A stretch of 62,903 nt of DNA from an uncultured Rhodospirillaceae bacterium (GCA_945952105.1 CAMFGZ010000027.1:1-62903), one strand, 5' to 3'; shown: positions 17,184 to 26,121, numbered from the stretch's first letter. Notes: generated from the letters alone by a model not told the origin. Made by a program: numbers and translations.

Positions 17184-17575
17184 GGCGTTGCGATGTGATG
17201 CGGGCCGAAGGACATCGGCAGGAGCTGGCCCAGCGTCACAGTGCGATGCAGCCCATCGGGACCGCAGAGATGGATGGACACATCGTCGGCCGCGAACTCG
17301 CGCAGTTTCTGCCGGCAGCCACCGCAGGGCGTGATAACTTCCGGCCCCGGCCCGACCACGACGCATTCGAGGATGCGCTTGTGGCCCGCCGCGACCAGCG
17401 CCGCTATGGCGCCCGCCTCGGCGCAAAGCCCCTGCGGATAGGCCGCGTTCTCGACGTTGCAGCCGCCATGGATCGAGCCGTCTTCGGCGCGCAGCGCGGC
17501 GCCGACATGGAACTTCGAATAGGGCGCATGGGCACGCTGCATCATGCGCTGCGCCAGGCGGAGAAGGTCGTCCAT
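17180..17575 (-). CDS. cdd: Cytidine deaminase
   Basis: This 131-residue protein is the small tetrameric form. Zinc ligands are in the C-A-E motif of NAAYPQGLCAEAGAI (cysteine and catalytic glutamate) and in PCGGCRQ. YSKFHVGAAL and CNVENAAY fit the substrate pocket. It converts cytidine and deoxycytidine to uridine and deoxyuridine; deoxyuridine would then be a substrate for the thymidine phosphorylase encoded downstream. Its start is one base past the permease stop. Confidence 0.95.
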   Translation of the reverse strand: MDDLLRLAQRMMQRAHAPYSKFHVGAALRAEDGSIHGGCNVENAAYPQGLCAEAGAIAALVAAGHKRILECVVVGPGPEVITPCGGCRQKLREFAADDVSIHLCGPDGLHRTVTLGQLLPMSFGPHHIATP

Positions 17576-17576
17576 C

Positions 17577-18497
17577 TCAATGCTCCTTCTCGTAGGGCAC
17601 GCCGGCCGCCTTCGGGGCGACGGTGCGACCGATGAATCCGGCCAGCAGGAACAGGGTGAGAAGATAGGGCATGGCCTGGACCAGCTGCACCGGAACTTCC
17701 CCGACGCCGGGGAGCTTCACGCCCTGAAGGCGTATGGCGATCGACTCCAGAAGCCCGAAGGCGAGGCACGCGCCGAACGCCGGAAACGGGCGCCAGCGCC
17801 CGAAGATGATGGCCGCCAGCGCGATGAACCCCTGCCCTGCCGTCATGTCGCGGCTGAAGCCGGCATTCTGCGCAATCGAGAGATAGGCGCCGGCCAGTCC
17901 GGCGAACAGGCCGCACAGCATCACCGCGCGATAGCGTAGCCACGACACGGAGATTCCGGCCGCATCCACCGCCAGCGGCACCTCGCCCACCGCGCGCAGC
18001 CTGAGACCGAAGCGCGTGCGCTCGATCAGCCACCAGGTCAACGGTACCGAGAGCAGCGCGGCATAGACGATCACGTTGTCGCCCGCGACGGGGAAGAAGA
18101 TCGGATTGAGCCGTTCGCCCGGGCTCAACGGCGGCGTCTGGCCGCCGCGCGCGAACCAGGCCGTGCCCAGCACCACGGTGAGGCCCATCGCCAGGATGTT
18201 GAGCGCGATGCCGCTCACCACCTGGTTGCCGCGATGGGTGATGCAGGCAAAGCCATGCAGCAGCGCGAGCACCTCGGCGGCCAGGATCGCGGCGCCGACC
18301 CCCATCCAGGCCGAGTCCGTGACCGCCGCGGTGGCTGCCGCGAAGAATGCCGCCATCAGCATCTTGCCTTCGAGCCCGACGTCGATGATGCCGCTCTTCT
18401 CGGAGAACAGCCCGCCCATGGCGCAAAGCACCAGCGGCGTCGCCACGCGCAGGGTGGCGGCGAGCGTCGCGATGACGAGGGTGAGCGCCTCTTCCAT
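17577..18497 (-). CDS. Nucleoside ABC transporter permease (second subunit)
   Basis: This 306-residue polytopic membrane protein of the BPD_transp_2 family has about eight helices, with SEKSGIIDVGLEGKML, the hallmark of permeases that pair with BMP/PnrA receptors, and GNQVVSGIALNILAMGL. The gene lies one base after the first permease gene and one base before cdd. With the other three transporter genes it forms a Bmp/Nup-type importer for nucleosides, consistent with the enzymes encoded downstream. Confidence 0.93.
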   Translation of the reverse strand: MEEALTLVIATLAATLRVATPLVLCAMGGLFSEKSGIIDVGLEGKMLMAAFFAAATAAVTDSAWMGVGAAILAAEVLALLHGFACITHRGNQVVSGIALNILAMGLTVVLGTAWFARGGQTPPLSPGERLNPIFFPVAGDNVIVYAALLSVPLTWWLIERTRFGLRLRAVGEVPLAVDAAGISVSWLRYRAVMLCGLFAGLAGAYLSIAQNAGFSRDMTAGQGFIALAAIIFGRWRPFPAFGACLAFGLLESIAIRLQGVKLPGVGEVPVQLVQAMPYLLTLFLLAGFIGRTVAPKAAGVPYEKEH

Positions 18498-18498
18498 C

Positions 18499-19596
18499 TC
18501 AGCCCTTCCGCGCGAGAAGAGCCTGCAGCCACGGCCGCGGGAGATGGACGAGAGCGCCCGAGAAGAGAATCACGAGTCCCTGGATCACCACCACCATCTC
18601 GCGCGTGATCGCCGGGATCTCGAAGGCGAGTTCCGCGCCGCCCTGCTGCAGCGCACCGAACAGCAGCGCCGCCAACACGATGCCCAGCGGATGACCGCGC
18701 CCCATCAACGCGACCGCGATGCCGGTGAAGCCGTAGCCCGCCGCGAAGTCGAGCACGAGCCGATGATGCACGCCCAGCAGCTCGTTGACCGCCACGCCGC
18801 CGGCCAGCGCGCCCGACAGGCACATGGCGAGCATGGTCGTGCGCTTCAGATTGGTGCCGGCATAGAGGGCTGCTTCCGGATTGTGGCCCATGGTGCGCAG
18901 CCCATAACCCCACGGTGTGTGCCACAGGAAGATCCAGACTCCGACGCAAGCGAGCAGCGCCAGCAGGAGCGACAGGTTGAGCGCCGACGGCGCAACGGCG
19001 ATGCCGATCCACTGCAGCGCGGCCTGCATCGACGGTACCGCGGCCGAGGCCCCGAAACCGCGGCTCTGCGGCGTCATCGAGCCCGGCGCGATCAGCACGT
19101 TCACCATCAGATAGACCATCAGCGCCGAGGCCACGAAGTTGAACATGATGGTGGTGATGACGATGTGGCTGCCGCGCCAGGCCTGCATCCAGGCAGGGAC
19201 GGCGGCCCAGGCCGCGCCGAACGCCGCCGAGGCCAGGATCGCGAGCGGGATCATCAGCAGGCCCGGCAGGTAACGATCGAGCGCCAGCACGGCGAGGCCG
19301 CAGCCCAACCCGCCGATATAGGCCTGCCCCTCGCCGCCGATGTTGAACAGGCCGGCATGGAAGGCGACCGCAACGGCGAGCCCGGTGAAGATGAAGTTGG
19401 TGGCGTAATAGAGCGTGTAGCCGATCGATTCCGACGAACCGACGGCGCCCAGCACCAGAAGCTCGAGGGCATGAACGGGATCGACGCCGATCACCCTCAC
19501 GATGAGCCCGACGAGGAGGAAGGCCATCGCGACGTTGGCGAGCGGCAGCAGGCCGATCTCGACCCAGCCCGGCAGCGGACGGCGCGTCGCACTCAT
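18499..19596 (-). CDS. Nucleoside ABC transporter permease (first subunit)
   Basis: This 365-residue protein has about nine to ten membrane helices. Markers are ATNFIFTGLAVAVAFHAGLFNIGGEGQ broken into its two conserved parts (TGLAVAVAFHAG and FNIGGEGQAYIGG) and RTMGHNPEAALYAG in the loop that contacts the ATPase. The ATG overlaps the ATPase stop (ATGA). Together with the other permease it forms the channel for nucleosides. Confidence 0.93.
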   Translation of the reverse strand: MSATRRPLPGWVEIGLLPLANVAMAFLLVGLIVRVIGVDPVHALELLVLGAVGSSESIGYTLYYATNFIFTGLAVAVAFHAGLFNIGGEGQAYIGGLGCGLAVLALDRYLPGLLMIPLAILASAAFGAAWAAVPAWMQAWRGSHIVITTIMFNFVASALMVYLMVNVLIAPGSMTPQSRGFGASAAVPSMQAALQWIGIAVAPSALNLSLLLALLACVGVWIFLWHTPWGYGLRTMGHNPEAALYAGTNLKRTTMLAMCLSGALAGGVAVNELLGVHHRLVLDFAAGYGFTGIAVALMGRGHPLGIVLAALLFGALQQGGAELAFEIPAITREMVVVIQGLVILFSGALVHLPRPWLQALLARKG

Positions 19597-21128
19597 GCCG
19601 CGCGCGCGCCCGCCATCATCAGGCCCAGAGTGCGCTCGTCGGCATCGGCAGCCGCGACCTCGCCCACGATGCGCCCGCCGGACATCACCAGGATGCGGTC
19701 GGCCAGCGACAGGATCTCCTCGAGTTCGACCGACACGACCAGCACCGCGCATCCCGAGTCCCGGCTGGCGATCAGTTCGCGGCGTATGAACTCGATGGCG
19801 CCGATATCGACCCCACGCGTCGGCTGGCCGACCAGCAGCAGCTTGGGATGACGCGCCATCTCCCGCGCCAGGATCAGCTTCTGCTGGTTGCCGCCCGAGA
19901 AGCTCGACGAGCGCAGGCCCGGCGTGCGCGGCCGCACGTCGAAGCGCTCCATCAGCTCGGCGCAATACTTGCCGACTGCCGGGCCGTCCAGCAGGTAGTT
20001 GTGACAGAAGGGTTCGCGATCCTGGTAGCCGAGGATCGCCGTCTCCGACGCGAGGAAGGCCGGCACCAGCCCCTGCCGCAGCCGGTCCTCCGGCACATGC
20101 GCCACGCCGAGGCCGCGCATCTCCGCCGGGTCCGCGGGATGGCTGGCATCGACCTTGCGGCCGCAGACTTCCAGCGCGCCGCCAGTGGGCTGACGAATTC
20201 CCGAAAGGACCTGAAGCAGCTCGGTCTGTCCGTTGCCCGATACGCCGGCGACGCCGACGATCTCGCCAGCACGCACCTCGAACGAGATGTCGTCGAGTAC
20301 CCGGACTCGGCGACCGTCCACCAGCGACAGGTTGCGGACCACGAGACGCGCCTCGCCGGTGCGGGACGGCGCCTTGTCGAACGCGAAACGCACCTTGCGG
20401 CCGACCATCAGTTCGGCGAGTTCCTCGGCGCCGGTCTCCGAGGTCGGACGCTCGGCGACGACCTCGCCGCGCCGCATCACGATCACCTTGTCCGTCACGC
20501 TCAGGATCTCGCGCAGCTTGTGGGTGATCAGCACGACGGTCACGCCGCGGTCGCGCAGCACGCGCAGGATCTCCAGCAGGCGGTCTGTCTCCTGCGGCGT
20601 GAGCACCGCGCTGGGCTCGTCGAGGATCAGGATCCGCGCGCCGCGAAACAGGACCTTGAGGATTTCGACCCTCTGCTGCTCGCCCACGGAGAGGTCCGAG
20701 ATTCGCGCATCGGGATCGACGGTGAGATCGTATTCGCGGGCGAGCCGCGCCAGTTCCGTCCGCGCGGCCGCCCGTCCGCCGGCCAGAAGCGGCCCCCCTT
20801 CCGCGCCCAGGATCAGGTTCTCCAGCACGGTGAAACTGTCGACCAGCATGAAATGCTGATGGACCATGCCGATGCCATGGCCGATGGCATCGCGCGGCCC
20901 CGTCATCTCGACTGCCCGGCCATCGACCAGGATCTCGCCGGCATCGGCCCGGTACAGGCCGTAGAGGATGCTCATCAGCGTCGATTTGCCGGCGCCGTTC
21001 TCACCCACGATGCCGGTGATGCCGCCACGCTCGATGCGCAGCGACACGCCGCGCACGGCGTGCACGCTCCCGAACGACTTGTCGATCCCCCGAAGCTCTA
21101 TGGCAGCGGCGGCCGTCAGCTCTTGCAC
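19593..21128 (-). CDS. Nucleoside ABC transporter ATP-binding protein (two nucleotide-binding domains)
   Basis: This 511-residue protein has two ABC domains in tandem, as in sugar and nucleoside importers. Domain one has Walker A GENGAGKS, the MVHQHFMLVDSFTV segment specific to the BMP group, signature LSVGEQQR and Walker B LILDEPSAVLTP. Domain two has a degenerate Walker A region (GVSGNGQTELLQ), FSGGNQQKL and LLLVGQPTRGVD, where Gln replaces the catalytic Glu, as is usual for this domain. The start is uncertain; a GTG at 21128 inside the end of the receptor gene gives the expected length. Confidence 0.92.
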   Translation of the reverse strand: MQELTAAAAIELRGIDKSFGSVHAVRGVSLRIERGGITGIVGENGAGKSTLMSILYGLYRADAGEILVDGRAVEMTGPRDAIGHGIGMVHQHFMLVDSFTVLENLILGAEGGPLLAGGRAAARTELARLAREYDLTVDPDARISDLSVGEQQRVEILKVLFRGARILILDEPSAVLTPQETDRLLEILRVLRDRGVTVVLITHKLREILSVTDKVIVMRRGEVVAERPTSETGAEELAELMVGRKVRFAFDKAPSRTGEARLVVRNLSLVDGRRVRVLDDISFEVRAGEIVGVAGVSGNGQTELLQVLSGIRQPTGGALEVCGRKVDASHPADPAEMRGLGVAHVPEDRLRQGLVPAFLASETAILGYQDREPFCHNYLLDGPAVGKYCAELMERFDVRPRTPGLRSSSFSGGNQQKLILAREMARHPKLLLVGQPTRGVDIGAIEFIRRELIASRDSGCAVLVVSVELEEILSLADRILVMSGGRIVGEVAAADADERTLGLMMAGARAA

Positions 21129-22123
21129 GAATTGTTGCTCATATAGTCGTGGACGACGATCTGGCCCGAGATGATGGCGGCCTTCGCGGCATCGACCTTG
21201 GCCTTCATATCCGGCGTAATGAGCTTTTCGTTGTCCTTGTCGAGCGCCCAGTCGACGCCACCTTCCTTGAGGCCGAGCACCTGCACACCGCCCTTCCACT
21301 GATTGGCCTGAGCGGCCTTGAAGCTGTCGTAGGTCGCGAGATCGACGCGCTTCAGCATCGAGGTCAGCATGTTGCCGGGATGGAGGTGGTTCTGGTTGGA
21401 ATCGACGCCGATGCCGAGCTTGCCGCGATCCTTGGTGGCCTGGAGGATGCCGAGCCCGGTGCTGCCGGCGGCGGCATAGACGACGTCGACGCCGCGGTCG
21501 AACTGGCCCTTGGCCAGCTCCGCGCCGCGCCCCGGATCGTTCCAGGCGGCCGGCGTCGTACCGGTCATGTTGGTGATCAGCTCGGCGTTGGGATTGGCGT
21601 ACTTGATGCCCTGCTCGAAGCCGCACTGGAAGCGGCGCACCAGCGGGATGTCCATGCCGCCCACGAAGCCGATCTTGCCGGTCTTCGAGGCCATGGCCGC
21701 CAGCATGCCGACGAGGAACGAGCCTTCCTGCTCCTTGAACACGATCGACTGGACGTTGGGCAGGTTCACCACACTGTCGATGAGGGTGAAGTGGATGTTG
21801 GGGAACTCCTTGGCGACCTTCTCGAGCGCCACCGCCTGCGCGAAGCCGACGGCGATGATCGGATCCTGGCCGCGCTGGGCGAACCGGCGCAGGATCTGCT
21901 CGAACTGGGTCTCGTTGCTCGGCTCGAATTCGGCGACGGCGATGTTCGTGTCCTTCTTGAATCGCTCGGCGCCCTGCGAGACGCCTTCGTTGAAGGACTT
22001 GTCGAACTTGCCGCCCGTGCTGAAGACGACGGCCGGCTTGATCGGCGCGGTCTGCGCGAGCGCGACCGGGGAGAGACCGGCGGCAGCCAGCACGGAAAGC
22101 AGCGGTCCAACCCAGCGTTTCAT
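21116..22123 (-). CDS. BMP/PnrA-family nucleoside-binding lipoprotein-like receptor
   Basis: This 335-residue secreted protein has a signal peptide (MKRWVGPLLSVLAAAG, cleavage after ALAQ) and no lipobox cysteine. KPAVVFSTGGKFDKSFNEG is the typical first strand, and GKIGFVGGMDIPLVRRFQ and GVDVVYAAAGSTGLG are conserved in the family. PnrA/BmpA relatives bind purine and pyrimidine nucleosides. ATG 22123 has GGGAA upstream; an ATG 12 bases earlier lacks a ribosome binding site. It is the first gene of the ten-gene nucleoside operon and is divergent from the dihydropyrimidinase gene. Confidence 0.93.
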   Translation of the reverse strand: MKRWVGPLLSVLAAAGLSPVALAQTAPIKPAVVFSTGGKFDKSFNEGVSQGAERFKKDTNIAVAEFEPSNETQFEQILRRFAQRGQDPIIAVGFAQAVALEKVAKEFPNIHFTLIDSVVNLPNVQSIVFKEQEGSFLVGMLAAMASKTGKIGFVGGMDIPLVRRFQCGFEQGIKYANPNAELITNMTGTTPAAWNDPGRGAELAKGQFDRGVDVVYAAAGSTGLGILQATKDRGKLGIGVDSNQNHLHPGNMLTSMLKRVDLATYDSFKAAQANQWKGGVQVLGLKEGGVDWALDKDNEKLITPDMKAKVDAAKAAIISGQIVVHDYMSNNSCKS

Positions 22124-22213
22124 TGCGATTCCCATGTTGTTGCCGTGAGTTTGGACCGGGCCGCGTCCCGGGTCTAGGCGCAGGACGCCGGGATGGGTGG
22201 GCACGGGACTTGC

Positions 22214-22219
22214 TATACT
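22214..22219 (+). promoter_or_regulatory. Possible -10 box in the receptor/dihydropyrimidinase divergent region
   Basis: TATACT lies 31 bases upstream of the dihydropyrimidinase ATG, preceded by a G-rich stretch without a clear -35. The 126-base divergent region should hold promoters for both the nucleoside operon and the dihydropyrimidinase gene. This is the only good -10 match I see. Confidence 0.3.
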
Positions 22220-22249
22220 GCCCGGCAAGGCTGCCGCCCGGGAGGATCA

Positions 22250-23695
22250 ATGGCCGAGTACGACCTCGTCATCCGCAACACGACGATTGCCACGGCTTCC
22301 GACGTCGTGAAGGGCGATATCGGGATCGTCGGCGGACGGGTCGTCGCCCTGGGCGAACGGCTCGACAAGGGCCGTCGCGAGATCGACGGCACCGGCCGGA
22401 TCGCGGTTCCCGGCGGCATCGACGCCCATGTCCATTTCGACCAGGACACGGCCGACGGCTCGGTCTTCTGCGACGATTTCGAGAGCGGCAGCCGCGCCGC
22501 CGCGGCCGGCGGCACCACGACCATCATTCCCTTCGCCTATCAGAACAAGGGCCAGCCGCTGCGCGATGCGGTGAACAAGTATCACAAGCGCGCCGAGGGC
22601 AAGTCGCTGATCGACTATGCGTTCCATGTGATCCTGTCGGATGCCAGCGAGAAGATCATGGGCCAGGATTTCACCGCCCTGGTCGCCGACGGATACACCT
22701 CCTTCAAGGTCTACATGACCTACGACGACGTGAAGCTCACCGATCGCGAGATGCTCGACGCGCTGGCGGCCGCGCGGCGCGAGCAGGCGATGCTCATGAT
22801 CCATGCGGAGAATTCCGACTGCATCACCTGGCTGACCGAGCGGCTGGAACTGAAGGGCATGACGGCCGCGAAGTTCCATGCGACGTCCCGCCCCTTCGTG
22901 GTCGAGCGCGAGGCCACGCATCGCGCCATCTCGCTGGCCGAGATGCTCGACGTGCCGATGCTGCTGGTCCATGTCTCGGCCAAGGAAGCCATGCACGAGA
23001 TTCAGCGGGCTCAGGCCCGCGGCCTCAGGGTCTACGGCGAGACCTGTCCGCAGTACCTGTTCCTCAGCGAAGAGGATTTCGAAAAGCCGGGCGACGAGGG
23101 CGCCAAGTGCGTCTGCTCGCCGCCACCGCGCGGCACCGACAACCAGGAGCATATCTGGACCGGCCTCGCGGCCAACACCTTCCAGGTCCTCTCCTCCGAT
23201 CACGCCGCCTTCAAGTTCGATGACGTGCGCGGCAAGAAGCTGCCGGGCGCCCGCGAGAGCTTCCGCAAGATTCCCAACGGTGTGCCGGGTGTCGAGACGC
23301 GGCTGCCCCTGCTCTTCTCGGAGGGCGTCAACAAAGGCCGCATCAGCCTGCAGCAATTCGTGGCCCTGAGTTCGACCAACGCCGCCAAGATCTACGGCCT
23401 GCACCCGCGCAAGGGCACGATCGCGGTCGGCGCGGACGCCGACATCGTGTTGTGGGACCCAGAGCGCAAGGTGAGCCTCACCAACTCGATCCTCCACCAC
23501 AATTGCGACTACACGCCCTACGAGGGCCGCGAGCTCACCGGCTATCCGGTGATGACTCTCTCGCGCGGCGAGGTGGTGATGGAGGAAGGCCGCATGAGCG
23601 GCTCGGCCGGCCGTGGCCTCTTCCAGAAATGCGACCGCCCCGAAGCCGCCCGTCCGCGCGGCCGCCCGCTGATCGATCCGTCGATCTTCAATTGA
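22250..23695 (+). CDS. Dihydropyrimidinase / hydantoinase
   Basis: This 481-residue enzyme belongs to the cyclic amidohydrolase family. Metal ligands are visible: GGIDAHVHFDQ (H-x-H), the lysine that is carboxylated in YTSFKVYMTYDD, MIHAENSD, LLVHVSAKEA and SSDHAAF. GGAGG lies four bases before the ATG. It opens the ring of dihydrouracil, dihydrothymine or 5-substituted hydantoins to N-carbamoyl amino acids. It diverges from an operon that would yield uracil and thymine, which suggests reductive pyrimidine breakdown, but no dihydropyrimidine dehydrogenase or beta-ureidopropionase gene is in the window. Confidence 0.93.
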   Translation: MAEYDLVIRNTTIATASDVVKGDIGIVGGRVVALGERLDKGRREIDGTGRIAVPGGIDAHVHFDQDTADGSVFCDDFESGSRAAAAGGTTTIIPFAYQNKGQPLRDAVNKYHKRAEGKSLIDYAFHVILSDASEKIMGQDFTALVADGYTSFKVYMTYDDVKLTDREMLDALAAARREQAMLMIHAENSDCITWLTERLELKGMTAAKFHATSRPFVVEREATHRAISLAEMLDVPMLLVHVSAKEAMHEIQRAQARGLRVYGETCPQYLFLSEEDFEKPGDEGAKCVCSPPPRGTDNQEHIWTGLAANTFQVLSSDHAAFKFDDVRGKKLPGARESFRKIPNGVPGVETRLPLLFSEGVNKGRISLQQFVALSSTNAAKIYGLHPRKGTIAVGADADIVLWDPERKVSLTNSILHHNCDYTPYEGRELTGYPVMTLSRGEVVMEEGRMSGSAGRGLFQKCDRPEAARPRGRPLIDPSIFN

Positions 23696-23733
23696 AGTCT
23701 TCCGACCGCAAAAGAATTGCGCGGTTCCAAACA

Positions 23734-23852
23734 ACGACCTCACGCTGAGGAGCGCTCCGCAGGAGCGCGTCTCGAAGGGTGGGCACGAGCACCACGTCTG
23801 CAACACATCCTTCGAGACGGCCACTTCGTGGCCTCCTCAGTATGAGGTTGCG
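23734..23852. repeat. Long palindromic intergenic repeat (REP/BIME-like)
   Basis: The left arm begins ACGACCTCACGCTGAGGAG and continues into GCGTCTCGAAGG. The right arm is CCTTCGAGACGG...CCTCCTCAGTATGAGGTTGC. The arms are near reverse complements across about 35 central bases. It fills the gap between the convergent dihydropyrimidinase and isochorismatase-family genes. The CCTTCGAGACG/CTCAGGATGAGG pattern is familiar from dispersed palindromes in alphaproteobacterial genomes. Confidence 0.65.
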
Positions 23853-23877
23853 TATGTCAATTTCGGAGAAAAGTCCC

Positions 23878-24552
23878 CTAAGCCGGTGGCTCGTAGCGTT
23901 CCAAAAAGTCGACGACTTCGGCGACCGGCAGGACATCACCGTATTTGGCCATCATGTCGTAGAGATTGGCGAAGTGCGGGCTCTCGTGCTTGTCGGAGAC
24001 GCACTCCTCCGGAACGATCGTGCGGAAGCTGCGCGACAGGCTGTCGACCACGGTGGCGCGCACGCAGCCCGACGTCGAGCCGCCGGTGACGATTACCGTA
24101 TCGACCTGATGGAAGGTGAGCAGCGAGCCGAGGTTGGTCTCGAAGAAGGCCGAGGCCATGCGCTTGTTCATGACGATGTCGCGGTCCCGGTCGATCTCGC
24201 AGCGATCGTCGAGCTGGGCCCGCCGGTCATCGGCCTTGATGCTCCGCAGCGACACGGCCATGTCCGCGCGCGTCCCCCAGACTCCGCAATCCTCGCCCGA
24301 GTCGAGATAGGCGACGAAGGTCCAGATCACCGGACAGCCATGACCACGCACCAGCCGCGCCAGCCTGTTCACATGCTCGATCTGGCGCGGATCGGTCTCG
24401 TAGGCGGTCGGGAATTCGGACGGTCGCGTGTAGGCGTTCTGGAGATCGATGTTCACCAGGGCGGGCTTGCGTCCGAAGCCGAAGCGACGCCGGTCCGGCC
24501 TGGCTTTCAGCGCTTCGTAGAGTTCCCGCGCCGTCCTGTTCGAGGTTTCCAT
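23878..24552 (-). CDS. Isochorismatase-family cysteine hydrolase (N-carbamoylsarcosine amidase-like)
   Basis: This 224-residue protein carries the cysteine hydrolase triad: Asp in VNIDLQNAY (about residue 36), Lys in NKRMASAF (about 130) and Cys in STSGCVRAT (about 163), preceded by the usual Gly-Gly. The long N-terminal segment with GFGRKPAL and the GGSTSGCVRATVVDSLSR context resemble N-carbamoylsarcosine amidohydrolase and maleamate amidases. It would release ammonia, and CO2 for carbamoyl substrates, from an amide. It is the last gene of the 28370-23878 operon, 25 bases after the amidohydrolase gene. Confidence 0.88.
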   Translation of the reverse strand: METSNRTARELYEALKARPDRRRFGFGRKPALVNIDLQNAYTRPSEFPTAYETDPRQIEHVNRLARLVRGHGCPVIWTFVAYLDSGEDCGVWGTRADMAVSLRSIKADDRRAQLDDRCEIDRDRDIVMNKRMASAFFETNLGSLLTFHQVDTVIVTGGSTSGCVRATVVDSLSRSFRTIVPEECVSDKHESPHFANLYDMMAKYGDVLPVAEVVDFLERYEPPA

Positions 24553-24577
24553 GCGAAGAACCGATCAGACCAAGGCG

Positions 24578-26077
24578 TCAGGACGGCACCACGAACCCGT
24601 AGCGCAGGTTCGACGGCTCGCGGCCGGCGCGCTCGTAGTCCGACTTGATCGCGGCGAAGCGGTCGTCGCGCCACGCCGCTTTCTTGATGTCGTACTTGTA
24701 CATCTTCGCCGAATTCTCGCCGAAGATGGCGCGCTTCACCGGGCCGTCGGCGCTGCCGAGCGGGGCGAAACCGAACTTCTTCTGCATGTCCTCGGGGATT
24801 TCGAGCCGGCGCAGCGCCTCGATCTGCCATTGCGGCGCGCCGGTCCAGACGGCGTCGGTGCCCCACACGACATGATCGACACCCATGCCCTTGATCAGCA
24901 TGCCCATCAGGGCAGCGCACAGGCGCGGCTCGGTCACCGTGGTCTGGGCGAAGATCTGGCCGAGGTCCGCATAGACGTTGCTGACGCCGTACTTGGCGGG
25001 AATCTCCGCGAGATCCGATGTCCAGTCGACCCGGCCGGTCTTCTCGAACTGATCGTAACCCGAGGCCGAGGCGCCGGGCGCTCCGGTCCAGCGGAAGGCC
25101 GAGTGGTAGATGACGAAGCGGATCTGCGGCCAGTCCTTGGCCGCCTTGCCGACATCGTCGACCGTCGCGTACTGGGTGAGATGCGGCCAGCGCTGCGAAA
25201 CCGAGGGCGGATAGAGGCCCTTGTGCACGCAGACGATGTCGTTGCCGGCCTTCAGCATCTTTTCATAGAAGGGATAGACGAGCTTCTCGTCGTCCATGCG
25301 CCAGGGATGGCGCGCCAGGTCCTTGTTGGTGTTGTCGCCGACCGTGTAGCCCTTCCAGGAATCGGGCTTGAGCGTCGCGATGCATTTGTCGACCTCGTCC
25401 ATCCAGCCGTCGTAGCCCGGGGTGAAGATGGCGTGCGACAGGCAGCGCTTGGAGCCGGCGGCCTTGTTCACCTTCTCGCGCGCTTCCGCCTTCATCTCGT
25501 TGGTGAGGAACCAGTCGCGCGGGTCCTCCGACGCCGAGCCGCTGATCAGCGCCACCTTGGTGTCGCTGTCGAGATAGATCTCCTTGAACCAGTTCGGATA
25601 CTTCAGGTCGTCGATGGTCTGCGGCTTGTCGACCAGGCCGGGATTCCAGCCGGCCTTGCCCACCGCCTCGCGACCGCGCACGAAGCCCTCGAGCCTCGTG
25701 TCGTCGCGCAGGAAGTGCGTGTGCACGTCCATCACGAACTGGTCCTTCAGCCCGTCGGCGCGCGCCTGGGCGAGATCGACGCTCTTGGCCTCCGCGGGCG
25801 AGGCGCCATAGAGCGGGCCGTAGATTTCGTTCATGGCGACGAAGGCCGTGGCCATGCCGGCGGCGGTCTGGAAGAAGCGACGGCGCGACAGGCCGTTCTT
25901 GCGGCCAAACTCGTCGCCCAGCGCGTTCATGCGCGCTTCGACCCTCTTCTGCTGCTCGGTCTGCGGGACGGGCAGGAATTCGTCGCTGGACACGACCTGC
26001 GTCGGCACAGGTGTCGCCTTCCCGGCCAACCGAGCCGGCCGGAGACCGCGATGTTCCTCGTCGCTCAACATGCCCAT
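24578..26077 (-). CDS. Amidohydrolase-family protein with internal Tat motif
   Basis: This 499-residue protein has an amidohydrolase-2 type TIM barrel: MDVHTHFL (H-x-H) near residue 117, an IYHSAF segment, and WGTDAVWTG with the catalytic Asp near the end. A twin-arginine motif (LSRRRFFQTAAGMATAF) lies at about residues 63-79, after an unusually long polar lead. GAGGAAA is upstream of the chosen ATG at 26077. If exported, it acts in the periplasm. Relatives hydrolyse or decarboxylate cyclic and aromatic acids; the substrate here is unknown. It sits in an operon with an SDR, an amidase and an isochorismatase-family protein. Confidence 0.85.
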   Translation of the reverse strand: MGMLSDEEHRGLRPARLAGKATPVPTQVVSSDEFLPVPQTEQQKRVEARMNALGDEFGRKNGLSRRRFFQTAAGMATAFVAMNEIYGPLYGASPAEAKSVDLAQARADGLKDQFVMDVHTHFLRDDTRLEGFVRGREAVGKAGWNPGLVDKPQTIDDLKYPNWFKEIYLDSDTKVALISGSASEDPRDWFLTNEMKAEAREKVNKAAGSKRCLSHAIFTPGYDGWMDEVDKCIATLKPDSWKGYTVGDNTNKDLARHPWRMDDEKLVYPFYEKMLKAGNDIVCVHKGLYPPSVSQRWPHLTQYATVDDVGKAAKDWPQIRFVIYHSAFRWTGAPGASASGYDQFEKTGRVDWTSDLAEIPAKYGVSNVYADLGQIFAQTTVTEPRLCAALMGMLIKGMGVDHVVWGTDAVWTGAPQWQIEALRRLEIPEDMQKKFGFAPLGSADGPVKRAIFGENSAKMYKYDIKKAAWRDDRFAAIKSDYERAGREPSNLRYGFVVPS

Positions 26078-26121
26078 GATTTCCTCGCAACACGCCCGGG
26101 AGGGAACGCAACGTGCCGAGC

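Noticed and set aside
18076..19851. 591-codon open frame on the plus strand
   Set aside because: It lies opposite the nucleoside permease genes. Its sequence is Arg/Gln/His-rich without motifs, as expected of antisense frames in high-GC DNA.
19593..22250. Single 885-codon frame joining ATPase and upstream sequence
   Set aside because: The part above 21128 is an out-of-frame reading of the BMP receptor gene. The real ATPase begins near the GTG at 21128.
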